NCBI RefSeq assembly: GCF_001719165.1
Contig: NZ_CP017057.1
Span: 1,674,001 to 1,738,000 of the forward strand
Length of the DNA stretch: 64,000 nt
Direction of reading: 5' to 3'
From: Erythrobacter litoralis
Lineage (GTDB): Bacteria; Pseudomonadota; Alphaproteobacteria; Sphingomonadales; Sphingomonadaceae
Shown here: positions 29,881 to 39,840 of the stretch, in pieces
How positions within the stretch are numbered: the stretch's first letter is position 1
Layout of the letters: each line of letters opens with the position of its first letter
Position numbers and translations under genes: made by a program
The notes under the pieces: generated by a model
Told to the model about the DNA's origin: nothing
Database searches by the model: none
The model's input: only the letters and a program-made list of their open reading frames with translations

Positions 29881-30818
29881 TCCAAGGCATCGCAGAAAGA
29901 AAGGGGACCCGCAGTGCGCCGACGCGCCTGCGGGTCTTCGCACTGGCGCTGGTCGCTGCGGCGCAAGCGTTCTTGCTCGCCGCCTGCTCGGGCGGAGATC
30001 AAGAGACCGGGCCTGACGCGTCCGCCACGCCGCTGATTTACGAGATCGCGGGGCCGGATGGCGCGGTGCGCGGCTGGCTCTTCGGGACGATCCACGTCCT
30101 GCCCGACGGCACGCGCTGGCGCACCCCGGCGATCGAGCGGGCGATCGAAGAGGCGGGCATGCTGATGGTCGAAATCGCCGATCTCGAGGACCGCGCCGGC
30201 ATCGCCGAAACCTTCGGGGAGCTTGCGGCCACACCCGACCTCCCGCCGCTGTCGCAGCGGATCGTGCCGGGCCTGCGCAGCGAGCTTTCGACCCTGATGG
30301 ACGAAGCGGGCATTTCCGAACGCGACACGACCCGGATAGAAACCTGGGCGGCGGCGCTGATGCTTGCCCGGGTGCAGGCCGATGGCAGCGCGGCCAATGG
30401 CGTCGACCGCGCTGTGATCGCCGATTTCGCGGGCCGCGATGTGCGCGAGCTCGAAGGCGCGCGGGCGCAGCTCGCGATCTTCGACAGGCTCACCGAGGCG
30501 GATCAGCGCGACCTGTTGCGGGAGGTCGTCGCAGGGACAGCGGAGATCGGCGCAGACCCCGCGGCGCTCCGCCGGGCATGGCTCGCCGGCGACGAGGCGG
30601 CGCTGGTCGAGGCGGCAACCAGCGGGATCCTTGCCGATCCGGGTCTGCGCGAGGCCCTGCTGGCCGAACGTAACCGCGCGTGGCTCGGTCCCGTGGTCAC
30701 CGAACTCGAAAGCGGCGCGCGTCCGCTGGTCGCCGTGGGCGCTGCCCATGTGGTCGGGCCCGAGGGCCTTGTCGGCCTGATCGAGGCCGAAGGTTACCGG
30801 GTCAGGCGGCTTCGCTGA
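29877..30818 (+). CDS. TraB/GumN-family lipoprotein
   Basis: This 313-residue paralogue of the previous gene has a lipoprotein signal (VAAAQAFLLAACSGG, lipobox LAAC). The family motifs are kept: WLFGTIHVLPDG and VAVGAAHVVGPEGLVGLI. It starts at GTG 29877, overlapping the upstream stop by four bases. The pair would give one soluble and one membrane-anchored form. Substrate unknown. Confidence 0.88.
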   Translation: MIQGIAERKGTRSAPTRLRVFALALVAAAQAFLLAACSGGDQETGPDASATPLIYEIAGPDGAVRGWLFGTIHVLPDGTRWRTPAIERAIEEAGMLMVEIADLEDRAGIAETFGELAATPDLPPLSQRIVPGLRSELSTLMDEAGISERDTTRIETWAAALMLARVQADGSAANGVDRAVIADFAGRDVRELEGARAQLAIFDRLTEADQRDLLREVVAGTAEIGADPAALRRAWLAGDEAALVEAATSGILADPGLREALLAERNRAWLGPVVTELESGARPLVAVGAAHVVGPEGLVGLIEAEGYRVRRLR

Positions 30819-30942
30819 GGCGCGAAACGCCTTGCCAAGCGTGCAGGAGCGCTGTAACGGCCCGCCCTTCGGCGCCATGGTCATCCCTGGAGGCGCGGCG
30901 CCGCTGACATAATCTTTATCACGCATTCGAAAGGCAGATATC

Positions 30943-31629
30943 ATGAGCGACGCTCTTACACTGCCGGCCGAGGCGCGCGAACGGGCTGGCAAGGGAGCCT
31001 CCCGAGCACTTCGCCGCGAAGGTCGGATTCCCGCAGTCATCTATGGCGGCAAGGAAGAACCCACCCCGATCCACGTCGAGGAGAAGGAACTGGTCAAGCA
31101 GCTTGGCACAGGTCACTTCATGAACTCGATCGTGACGATCGAACTCGGCGGAAAGAGTGTCCGCACCCTTCCCAAGGACGTCGCTCTCAACCCGGTCACC
31201 GATCGCCCGATCCATGCCGACTTCCTGCGCCTGTCGAAGGATTCGAAGGTCGAGGTCCAGGTCCCCGTGGTCTTCATCAACGAAGAGCAGGCGCCCGGTC
31301 TCAAGAAGGGCGGCGTGCTCAACGTCGTGCGCCACGAACTGGAACTCGTCTGCGAAGCGGACCGCATCCCGAGCGAGATCGAGATCGACGTGACGGGCCG
31401 CGAGGTCGGCGATTCGATCCACATCAGCGAAATCTCCCTGCCCGCGGGCAGCGAAAGCGCGATCACCGACCGCGATTTCACCATCGCGACGCTGGTTGCC
31501 CCCTCGGCGCTCAAGAAGAGCGAAGGCGCGGCTGCTGCCGAAGGCGAGGACGAAGTGGCTGCCGATGAGGTCGAAGCGACCGAACAGGGCGGCGACGACC
31601 AGGAAGAGGGCGAAGAAGACAGCGAGTAA
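30943..31629 (+). CDS. rplY: 50S ribosomal protein L25, long (Ctc) form
   Basis: This 228-residue protein has the 5S rRNA-binding L25 domain ([20 protein letters not shown]) and the C-terminal TL5/CTC domain ([20 protein letters not shown]). An acidic tail rich in Glu and Asp closes the protein. It binds 5S rRNA in the large subunit. A strong terminator follows at 31666-31697. Pth lies next on the same strand, a frequent pairing. Confidence 0.97.
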   Translation: MSDALTLPAEARERAGKGASRALRREGRIPAVIYGGKEEPTPIHVEEKELVKQLGTGHFMNSIVTIELGGKSVRTLPKDVALNPVTDRPIHADFLRLSKDSKVEVQVPVVFINEEQAPGLKKGGVLNVVRHELELVCEADRIPSEIEIDVTGREVGDSIHISEISLPAGSESAITDRDFTIATLVAPSALKKSEGAAAAEGEDEVAADEVEATEQGGDDQEEGEEDSE

Positions 31630-31665
31630 GCTGCGCTTCCCTCTCAGCACCAAAGATCACCAGGG

Positions 31666-31697
31666 AACGCCGGGACGGGAAACCGCCCCGGCGTTTT
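31666..31697 (+). terminator. Rho-independent terminator of rplY
   Basis: CGCCGGGACGG pairs with CCGCCCCGGCG (one mismatch) around a GAAA-type loop and is followed by TTTT. It starts 37 bases after the rplY stop. Confidence 0.85.
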
Positions 31698-31708
31698 CGT
31701 GTCTGGGC

Positions 31709-31921
31709 CTATTCGCGCGTCCAGCCTTTTGCAGCCATGCATTCGGCAAGCTTCGCCTCGCGCGTCGCTTGGACGGGTATGTTCGCCACATCGTCCTGAC
31801 ATTGGGCGAGCGCCGTGTCGAAAGGCACCGCGCCTTCGCCGGTCCAGCCCGGCTCCGTGGTCGCGCAGGCGGCGAGAACGGTCAGCACAAGTAGAGGAGC
31901 AACAGGACGAAATAGCGGCAT
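31709..31921 (-). CDS. Small lipoprotein of unknown function
   Basis: This 70-residue protein has a lipoprotein signal (PVAPLLVLTVLAACATT, lipobox LAAC) and a 50-residue mature part with two cysteines (AQCQDDVAN and AECMAAKGW), probably disulfide-bonded. The start ATG at 31921 is preferred over 31936 because GGAG lies nine bases before it. It sits between rplY and pth on the opposite strand. No family recognised. Confidence 0.7.
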   Translation of the reverse strand: MPLFRPVAPLLVLTVLAACATTEPGWTGEGAVPFDTALAQCQDDVANIPVQATREAKLAECMAAKGWTRE

Positions 31922-32032
31922 CTTTGAGGTCTCCATGCAGGGATTCCGCCCCTGCGCCGTATCGATCGGGTCGGCGAGCGGCTGTCGACCAAGCGCTTGA
32001 ACTTTCGGACCGGCGCTCTAGAGCCGCTCCCC

Positions 32033-32602
32033 ATGCAGATTTGGGTTGGCCTCGGAAATCCCGGACCGCAATATGCGCTTCACCGGCACAATATCGGCTT
32101 CATGGCGCTGGACGTCATCGCCGACATGCACGGTTTCTCGCCCATCCAGAAGAAATTCACCGGCTGGGTGCAGGAAGGGCGGATCGGCTCCGAGAAGGTG
32201 CTGCTGCTCAAGCCCGCCACCTTCATGAACGAAAGCGGGCGCAGCGTTGGCGAGGCGATGCGCTTCTACAAGCTCACCCCCGACGCCCTGACCGTGTTCC
32301 ATGACGAGCTCGACCTCGCCCCCTTCAAGGTCAAGGTAAAGCGCGGCGGCGGGACCGCGGGGCACAACGGGCTGAGGTCGATCGACCGCCATCTCGGCCC
32401 CGATTTCCGCCGCGTGCGGATCGGAATCGGCCATCCCGGACACAAGGACCGGGTGACCGGTCATGTCCTCGGAAACTACGCCAAGGCCGAACAGGATGAC
32501 CTTGCCACCATGCTCGGCGCGATGGGTAGCGAGGCGCATTGGCTCGCGGAGGGCGAAGATGCCCGTTTCATGAGCGATGTCGCTCTGCGCCAGCAGGATT
32601 GA
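32033..32602 (+). CDS. pth: Peptidyl-tRNA hydrolase
   Basis: This 189-residue enzyme frees tRNA from stalled peptidyl-tRNA. Catalytic residues are Asn9 (GLGNPG), His19 (HRHNIGF), the Asp in VFHDELDL and Asn in GGGTAGHNGL. All are present and the length is typical. Start ATG 32033. The next two genes follow on the same strand at short distances. Confidence 0.97.
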   Translation: MQIWVGLGNPGPQYALHRHNIGFMALDVIADMHGFSPIQKKFTGWVQEGRIGSEKVLLLKPATFMNESGRSVGEAMRFYKLTPDALTVFHDELDLAPFKVKVKRGGGTAGHNGLRSIDRHLGPDFRRVRIGIGHPGHKDRVTGHVLGNYAKAEQDDLATMLGAMGSEAHWLAEGEDARFMSDVALRQQD

Positions 32603-32647
32603 TCCGGATTTGCAACTCGTCCCGCCCCCATGCGTTGGTGGGGCAGT

Positions 32648-32953
32648 ATGAAAACCGAAATCCGATCTAACTGGAGCCACGCGATCCTCGTCTGCGCGAA
32701 GTGCGGCAAGAAAGCGAAGAAACGCGGACTGACCTTCGGCAAGAAGGACGAGACATTCAAGAAGGCGCTCAAGTCGGCGCTCGGGGCAAAGAAGGGGCGC
32801 AAGGCCTCGCTCGGCCTGGTCGAGGTTCCCTGCCTGGATATCTGTCCGAAGAACGGCGTGGTGCTGGTCGACAGCCGCACGCCGGGCCAATGGCGCATCA
32901 TCACGCCCGATGCCGACATGGACGAACTCGCCCGGCAGCTGAAAGGGGTGTGA
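32648..32953 (+). CDS. (2Fe-2S) ferredoxin-domain protein, thioredoxin-like
   Basis: This 101-residue protein has two cysteine pairs, VCAKCGKKAK near the N-terminus and CLDICPKNGV about fifty residues later, the layout of thioredoxin-like [2Fe-2S] proteins. Lys-rich segments lie between them. The partner and redox role are unknown. It lies between pth and ychF. Confidence 0.8.
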   Translation: MKTEIRSNWSHAILVCAKCGKKAKKRGLTFGKKDETFKKALKSALGAKKGRKASLGLVEVPCLDICPKNGVVLVDSRTPGQWRIITPDADMDELARQLKGV

Positions 32954-33017
32954 ACTCGGGCCTAGCCTTTGCCCCGTGACCTCTCTATCGCCCCGCCATC
33001 TTTTCACGGAGTGACAA

Positions 33018-34118
33018 ATGGGTTTCCGCTGCGGCATCGTGGGCCTCCCCAATGTGGGCAAGTCCACCCTTTTCAATGCATTGACCGAGACGCAGGCCGC
33101 GCAGGCCGCGAATTATCCGTTCTGCACGATCGAACCCAATGTCGGCCAGGTCGCAGTCCCCGACGAACGGCTCGACAGGATTGCCGCCATCGCGAAAAGC
33201 GCGAAGGTGGTGCCCACCCAGCTCGCCTTTGTCGACATCGCCGGTCTCGTGAAGGGTGCGAGCAAGGGCGAAGGGCTCGGCAACCAGTTCCTCGGCAATA
33301 TCCGGGAAGTCGACGCGATCGTCCATGTGCTGCGATGCTTCGAGGATGACGACATCCAGCATGTCGCCAACAAGGTCGATCCGATCGCCGATGCCGAGGT
33401 GGTCGAGACCGAACTCATGCTGGCTGATCTTGAAAGCCTCGAAAAGCGCGTGCCCGCAGCCGCAAAGCGCGCGACCGGCGGGGACAAGGAAGCGAAGATC
33501 ACCGCCAGCGTGCTCGGCCAGGCGCTCGAACTGCTGCGCGAGGGCAAGCCCGCCCGCCTGACCGAGCCGAAGGACGAGGAGGAAGCGCGCCTCTTTCGCC
33601 AGGCACAGCTGCTCACCGCAAAGCCCGTGCTATATGTCTGCAACGTCGCCGAAGACGAGGCCGCAACCGGCAACGCGCTGTCCGAAGCGGTCTTCGCCAG
33701 GGCAAAGGCCGAAGGCGCGCAGGCGGCCGTCGTTTCGGCCGCGATCGAGGCCGAACTGGTCGCCATGCCGGCAGAGGACCGCGCGGAATACCTAGAAAGT
33801 CTCGGCCTCGAGGAAAGCGGGCTCGCCCGCGTGATCCGTGCCGGATATACCCTGCTCGGTCTCAAGACCTTCTTCACCGCCGGACCGAAGGAAGCGCGCG
33901 CCTGGACTTTCCCCCAGGGCGCAAAGGCCCCGCAGGCGGCGGGCGAGATCCACACCGATTTCGAAAAAGGTTTCATCCGCGCCGAGACCATCGCCTACGA
34001 GGATTATGTCACCCTGGGCGGAGAAGCGGCCGCGCGCGATGCGGGCAAGCTCCGGCAGGAGGGCAAGGAATATCTCGTGCAGGACGGCGACGTCATGCTC
34101 TTCAAGTTCAACGTGTAG
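33018..34118 (+). CDS. ychF: Redox-regulated P-loop ATPase YchF/OLA1
   Basis: This 366-residue Obg-like protein has the G1 motif GLPNVGKSTLFNALT, the G3 region FVDIAGLVKGASKGEGLGN and a C-terminal TGS domain. The NxxE variant of the G4 motif makes YchF prefer ATP. It associates with ribosomes and modulates oxidative stress tolerance. It often lies directly downstream of pth, as it nearly does here. Confidence 0.97.
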   Translation: MGFRCGIVGLPNVGKSTLFNALTETQAAQAANYPFCTIEPNVGQVAVPDERLDRIAAIAKSAKVVPTQLAFVDIAGLVKGASKGEGLGNQFLGNIREVDAIVHVLRCFEDDDIQHVANKVDPIADAEVVETELMLADLESLEKRVPAAAKRATGGDKEAKITASVLGQALELLREGKPARLTEPKDEEEARLFRQAQLLTAKPVLYVCNVAEDEAATGNALSEAVFARAKAEGAQAAVVSAAIEAELVAMPAEDRAEYLESLGLEESGLARVIRAGYTLLGLKTFFTAGPKEARAWTFPQGAKAPQAAGEIHTDFEKGFIRAETIAYEDYVTLGGEAAARDAGKLRQEGKEYLVQDGDVMLFKFNV

Positions 34119-34143
34119 GACAGCTCTGCCCGGCGCATTTGTC

Positions 34144-34169
34144 GGAACGATAGCGACAAAGCCCCCGTT
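34144..34169 (+). promoter_or_regulatory. EcfG general-stress promoter before the DUF1206 gene
   Basis: GGAAC (34144-34148), a 17-base spacer and CGTT (34166-34169) match the sigma-EcfG consensus of alphaproteobacteria exactly. It sits 37 bases before the start codon, right after ychF. Confidence 0.8.
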
Positions 34170-34205
34170 GGTTTCCCGACAACGATCATCGGGAGACAAG
34201 CGGTC

Positions 34206-35006
34206 ATGGTAGACAAATCGGAAAAGTTCAATTGGCTCGTGCGGGTGGGGTATTTCTCCCGTGCGGTGCTTTATTTCGTGCTCGGTCTGCTCGCGCTCAC
34301 CAGCGCGGGCGCCATCAGTCAGGGCTCCGACGGCATCTTCAAGGCAGTCGAGGAATTTCCCGCCGGCACCGCACTGCTGTGGGTGCTGGTCGTGGGGCTG
34401 ACGGCCTACGCCCTGTTCCGCTTCGCGTCGCCGCTGTTCGACATCGAGAACAACGGGTCGGACAAAAAGGGCTGGGGCAAGCGGCTTGGCCATGCGGGAA
34501 GCGGGATCGCGCACCTGGCGCTGGCCTGGACCGGCTACAAGGTCGCGACCGGTTCCCCATCAGGCGGGAGCGGCGCAAGCGGGGCAGCCGCCGGCGTGCT
34601 CTCGGTCGAATTTGGCGGAGTGGTGCTCGGCCTGCTGGGCGTTGCCTTCTTCCTTGCCGCGGTGAACCAGGCCGACAAGGCGATCTCTGGCAAGTTCATG
34701 CACCGTATCTCTGCGCGTGCGCCCGATTCGACGCGCTGGCTCGGCGGGGCGGGCTTTGCCGCGCGCAGCGTCGTCTATGTCGTGATCGGGTGGTCGCTGG
34801 TGCAGGCCGGTTTCCTGTCCAGCGGTCCTTCGCAGGTAAAGACCCTTGGCGAGGCGGTCGCTTCGCTCGCGGGGACGGGCTGGCTGTTCACGCTGACGGC
34901 GGCCGGGCTGATCCTGTTCGGCCTCTTCAGCCTTATCCTCGCGCGTTATCGGATCATTCCCGAGATCGACAGCGATCAGGGCGTGCCGAAATTCCGCGCG
35001 GCCTGA
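34206..35006 (+). CDS. DUF1206-domain membrane protein
   Basis: This 266-residue inner-membrane protein has six helices arranged as three repeats of a two-helix DUF1206 unit; each starts with an aromatic/Arg/Gly pattern (VRVGYFSRAVLYFVLGLLAL; RRLGHAGSGIAH-type; GFAARSVVYVVIGWSLV). Function unknown; the family is widespread in stress-tolerant bacteria. The EcfG promoter upstream indicates control by the general stress response. Confidence 0.9.
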   Translation: MVDKSEKFNWLVRVGYFSRAVLYFVLGLLALTSAGAISQGSDGIFKAVEEFPAGTALLWVLVVGLTAYALFRFASPLFDIENNGSDKKGWGKRLGHAGSGIAHLALAWTGYKVATGSPSGGSGASGAAAGVLSVEFGGVVLGLLGVAFFLAAVNQADKAISGKFMHRISARAPDSTRWLGGAGFAARSVVYVVIGWSLVQAGFLSSGPSQVKTLGEAVASLAGTGWLFTLTAAGLILFGLFSLILARYRIIPEIDSDQGVPKFRAA

Positions 35007-35010
35007 TCGG

Positions 35011-35643
35011 TCAGGCCGGACGCTCTTTCCAGCCCCAGGCAAGAATGCAGGGCGGAATGTTGCGCCAGACGAAGTCGGTCTCGAGCCTGTCGAAATGCTG
35101 CTCGGTAAGATCGCGAGCGGCAGGGCGGAACTGGTAGGTCAGGAATGCCCCGCCGCGCCGGAGCACCCGCTCGGTCGCAGCGACGATACGGTCGGCGACG
35201 CCTTCGGGCAGAGTCGAGATCGGCAGGCCCGAAAGCACGAAGTCGGCCTTTTCATGGCCCACTTGCTTCACGAACCGTTCGACATCCTCGGCCGAGCCGA
35301 GCCGTGCATGGAACCGATCGTCCCGAACCGTCCGCTTGAGATAGTCCACGAAACGCTCATTCGTTTCTATCACGAGCAGCTTGCCGTCTTCCGGCAGGCG
35401 GTCGAGGATATGTGGGCAGAAGGTCCCGACACCGGGTCCATATTCGACGAACAGCTTGCAATTGTCCCAATCGACCCGGTCGAGCATGGCGTCGATCGTC
35501 ACCCGCGAGGAAGGGATGACCGAGCCGACCATGCGCGGCGCCTCCATAAAACCGCGGAAGAACACGGCGAGAGGTCCGAACACCCGGCCCAAACCTTTGC
35601 GCGTGTATTTAGCCATGGTGGCGGTTCTGGTGCCTGTTGTCAT
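35011..35643 (-). CDS. Phospholipid N-methyltransferase-like SAM methyltransferase
   Basis: This 210-residue protein has an amphipathic N-terminus (FFRGFMEAPRMVGSVIPSSR) typical of membrane-associated PmtA-type enzymes, a SAM motif LFVEYGPGVGTF and an acidic motif II (LLVIETNERFVDYL). It could methylate phosphatidylethanolamine towards phosphatidylcholine. The substrate is inferred from similarity only. Start ATG 35643 with AAGAGGA just before it. Converges with the DUF1206 gene. Confidence 0.8.
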   Translation of the reverse strand: MTTGTRTATMAKYTRKGLGRVFGPLAVFFRGFMEAPRMVGSVIPSSRVTIDAMLDRVDWDNCKLFVEYGPGVGTFCPHILDRLPEDGKLLVIETNERFVDYLKRTVRDDRFHARLGSAEDVERFVKQVGHEKADFVLSGLPISTLPEGVADRIVAATERVLRRGGAFLTYQFRPAARDLTEQHFDRLETDFVWRNIPPCILAWGWKERPA

Positions 35644-35767
35644 TCCTCTTGCCCTTCCTGATCCTTGCGCGCGCTTTATCCATATGCGCTTTTCGCAATC
35701 ATGTGGTCAAACCAAGGGGCTTACAGGTCCGTTCCCTGCACACGCCGACGAACGCGGCGGCGCGCCC

Positions 35768-37639
35768 TCAATGTCGTCCGAACAGCTTTTCGACGTCTTC
35801 CATCGACAGCTTCACCCATGTCGGGCGGCCATGATTGCACTGGCCCGAACGCGGCGTGGCTTCCATTTCGCGCAGCAGCGCGTTCATCTCGGCGACCGAG
35901 AGCACCCGCCCTGCCCTAACCGATCCGTGGCATGCCATCGTCGCGAGCGTGTATTCAAGCCGCTCCGCAAGCAGCAGCGCGCCGCTGTCCTGCTGGTGGC
36001 CGTGATGGGCGATGTCGTCAGCAAGATCGCGCAGCAGCCTGCCCGTATCCGCCTTTGCGATGGCCGAGGGCACGGCACGCACCAGCATGGCTGCCGGGCC
36101 GAAACGCTCGATCACGAGGCCAAAGCGCGCGAGCCCCTCGGCCGCTTCCTCGAGCCGGTCGCAATCGACCTCGTCCAGTTCGACCACGTCGGGCACGAGC
36201 AGCGCCTGCGACCTTTTTGCGGCTTCCCCCGCGCCGGCCGCGCGCAACCGTTCGAGTACGAGCCTCTCGTGCGCGGCGTGCTGGTCGACCAGGACCAGGC
36301 CGTCGGCGGCCTCGGCGACGATATATGTGTTCGCGACCTGCCCGCGGGCGATGCCGAGCGGGTACCGGCGGGTTTCCGCGGGGATTGGCGCGGCTTCCTC
36401 GGCGCGGCCCATGGGCAGGGCATCGCTCGTGTCGCCCCATCCACTCCGGGCTTCCCCGACACTTGCGGGGCGCGATTGCGGCGCGGTCCAGTCGCGGCCA
36501 GAAAAGATGCTTTCCAGCGCGCCCGATTGCGGCGGAGCGGTCATGGGAGCGGCAGGTTCGGTCTGCCAGCGCTCCATCGCCTTGCGGTCGGGGCCCTGCG
36601 CGCTGCGCCGGTCGCCGGTCGCAAGAGCCTGCCTGAGCCCGGAGACGATGAAACCGCGCACCCCGCTTGCATCGCGAAAGCGCACTTCGGTCTTGGCGGG
36701 GTGAACGTTGACGTCGACATCCTGCGGCGGCAGCTCGAGGAACAGGGCGAGCACTGCGTGCCGGTCGCGCGCGAGCATGTCCGAATAGGCCCCTCGCACC
36801 GCCCCGACCAGCAGGCGATCCTTCACCGGGCGGCCGTTGACGAAGAGGTATTGATGATCCGCCACGCCGCGATTGTAGGTCGGCAGCCCCGCGATCCCCG
36901 TCAGCCGCATCGTCCCGTGGGGCGTATCGCGAGTGAGATCGATCGCAACCGAATTGTCCTTGAGTTCGTGCGCGATGATCTGGGCGACGCGAGTGGCCAG
37001 CGGCTCTCCCGCCTGCGTGCGCAGAACCGTGCGCTCCTTGCCTTCGGCGCCATTGGTAAGAGTGAAGGCGATTTCGGGGCGCGCCATGGCAAGGCGGCGG
37101 ATCACGTCTAGGCTGGCGATATATTCGCTGCGCGCGGTGCGCAGGAACTTGCGGCGAGCGGGCACGCGGGCAAAAAGCTGTTCGACCCGCACGCGCGTCC
37201 CGGGCGGCAATGCGGCCGGCCCTTCCTCGATTAGGTCGCCGTGATCGACCACCCTTCGCCATCCGTCGGCCGCGCCATGCACCCGGCTCTCCAGCGTGAG
37301 GCGCGCAACGCTCGCGATCGAAGGCAGCGCTTCGCCGCGAAAGCCCAGCGTCTCGACCATTTCGATCGCGCCCTCTTCGCCGATCAGCGCATCGGGCAGT
37401 TTGGAAGTCGCGTGCCGTTCGAGAGCGAGCTCCATTTCCGCCGCATCCATCCCGCAGCCGTCATCCGTCACCTCGAGCCGCGTGAGCCCGCCATCGGTCA
37501 GCGCAATGGCGATTCGCGCGGCGCCCGCGTCGATCGCGTTCTCGACCACTTCCTTGAGCGCGGAAGCCGGGCGCTCGACCACTTCGCCCGCAGCGATGCG
37601 GTTGACAAGGACCGAAGGAAGGCGGCGAATATGCGACAT
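35768..37639 (-). CDS. mutL: DNA mismatch repair protein MutL
   Basis: This 623-residue protein has the GHKL ATPase (VVENAIDAGA, DDGCGMD, TLGFRGEALPSI) and a C-terminal domain with DQHAAHERLVLE, matching the endonuclease motif DQHA-x2-E-x4-E, plus CNHGRPT. It is therefore the nicking type, typical for bacteria lacking MutH. It couples MutS recognition to excision. Divergent from mreB with a shared 190-base promoter region. Confidence 0.97.
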   Translation of the reverse strand: MSHIRRLPSVLVNRIAAGEVVERPASALKEVVENAIDAGAARIAIALTDGGLTRLEVTDDGCGMDAAEMELALERHATSKLPDALIGEEGAIEMVETLGFRGEALPSIASVARLTLESRVHGAADGWRRVVDHGDLIEEGPAALPPGTRVRVEQLFARVPARRKFLRTARSEYIASLDVIRRLAMARPEIAFTLTNGAEGKERTVLRTQAGEPLATRVAQIIAHELKDNSVAIDLTRDTPHGTMRLTGIAGLPTYNRGVADHQYLFVNGRPVKDRLLVGAVRGAYSDMLARDRHAVLALFLELPPQDVDVNVHPAKTEVRFRDASGVRGFIVSGLRQALATGDRRSAQGPDRKAMERWQTEPAAPMTAPPQSGALESIFSGRDWTAPQSRPASVGEARSGWGDTSDALPMGRAEEAAPIPAETRRYPLGIARGQVANTYIVAEAADGLVLVDQHAAHERLVLERLRAAGAGEAAKRSQALLVPDVVELDEVDCDRLEEAAEGLARFGLVIERFGPAAMLVRAVPSAIAKADTGRLLRDLADDIAHHGHQQDSGALLLAERLEYTLATMACHGSVRAGRVLSVAEMNALLREMEATPRSGQCNHGRPTWVKLSMEDVEKLFGRH

Positions 37640-37742
37640 TGGTCGCAGCCTAGACGTCAGCGGTCGCAAATTCGAGGGTAACCCCCCATAATCGGCAACA
37701 GCGTCAACAATATTTTTGGCCTTTTGAATGCGAAAACGCTAG

Positions 37743-38873
<1,131 letters not shown>

Positions 38874-38880
38874 TCCGCAC

Positions 38881-38908
38881 GAGCCCCCGCAGCCTATGCG
38901 GGGGGCTC
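38881..38908 (+). promoter_or_regulatory. Intercistronic hairpin between mreB and mreC
   Basis: GAGCCCCCGCA (38881-38891) pairs with TGCGGGGGGCTC (38897-38908; one extra G) around a five-base loop, giving an eleven-base-pair GC-rich stem. No T-run follows. Such a stem can stabilise the upstream message or reduce read-through, so that actin-like MreB is made in excess over the membrane proteins. The start of mreC at 38935 lies beyond it. Confidence 0.65.
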
Positions 38909-38934
38909 GACAGGGAAAGAAGGGGCAGCAGGCC

Positions 38935-39840
38935 ATGGCGCCGCCGTCATCGCGCCGTTCGGGTTTCTCGAAGAAGGCGCAATATTCCGTCTTCACCGGA
39001 TACCTGCTGGCGGCGCTCGGTGCCCTTCTTGGTGCGGGCCTGCTTGCGCTGTCCTATTGGCAGCCGGGCAGCTTCGCGCCGCTGCGCGGCGCGGCGAGCG
39101 ATGCCGTCACCCCGGTGGGCGAAGTCCCGGCTGCCGCACGAACCGGGTCGCAATCGGCCTGGGATGTCGTGTCCGGTTATTTCTATGCCGGATCGCAGAA
39201 TGCCCGGCTGCGCGAGGAGAACGAGATAGCGCGCATCCGTCTTGCCGAAGCCGAGGCGGTAAGGGACGAGAACCGCCGGCTGAAGGCGCTGCTCGATCTT
39301 GCGAAGGGCGAGGTCGAACCGATCGCGACCGCGCGGCTCGTCGGCTCTAGCGCCGCCAGTGCGCGGCGATTTGCCTATATCGGCGTGGGCCGTGCCGACG
39401 GTCTTGAGCCGGGCATGCCGGTGCGTTCGCCGCGCGGCGTGGTCGGGCGCGTGCTCGAAGTCGCGAGCGGTTCGGCGCGGGTAATGCTCCTGACCGACAG
39501 CGAAAGCGTGCTTCCGGTGCGCCGCGCGGGCGATAACACCGTCGCCTTCGCCGAAGGGCGCGGCGACGGATTGCTGCGGATCAGACTGATCAATCTCGGA
39601 CTCAATCCTCTCAAGAAAGGCGATGTCTTCGTCACCAGCGGCGCCGGCGGCTATTACCGCCCGGGCGTGGCGGTTGCGGTCTTGAGCGAACTCACTCCCG
39701 ATGGCGGGCTTGCGCGGCTGATCGCGGACCCTTCCGCGACGGATTTCGTCTCGATCGAGCCGATCTACGAAGGCGAGGCTGTCGCCGCATCGCGCGTGGG
39801 CGGAGAGAACGAGCTGACCGAGCAAGAGCTGGAAGAGTGA
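38935..39840 (+). CDS. mreC: Rod-shape protein MreC
   Basis: This 301-residue protein has one N-terminal helix (GYLLAALGALLGAGLLALSY), a coiled coil (ARLREENEIARIRLAEAEAV) and the periplasmic beta domain with GVGRADGLEPGMPV and GVVGRVLEV. MreC activates PBP2 in the elongasome. I chose ATG 38935 because it has a ribosome-site-like GAAGGGG; ATG 38896 lies inside the hairpin. Confidence 0.95.
   Translation: MAPPSSRRSGFSKKAQYSVFTGYLLAALGALLGAGLLALSYWQPGSFAPLRGAASDAVTPVGEVPAAARTGSQSAWDVVSGYFYAGSQNARLREENEIARIRLAEAEAVRDENRRLKALLDLAKGEVEPIATARLVGSSAASARRFAYIGVGRADGLEPGMPVRSPRGVVGRVLEVASGSARVMLLTDSESVLPVRRAGDNTVAFAEGRGDGLLRIRLINLGLNPLKKGDVFVTSGAGGYYRPGVAVAVLSELTPDGGLARLIADPSATDFVSIEPIYEGEAVAASRVGGENELTEQELEE

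Noticed and set aside
35714..35739. EcfG promoter on the minus strand before the phospholipid methyltransferase
   Set aside because: GGAAC-N17-GGTT has one mismatch in the -10; kept out because a single near match is weak.
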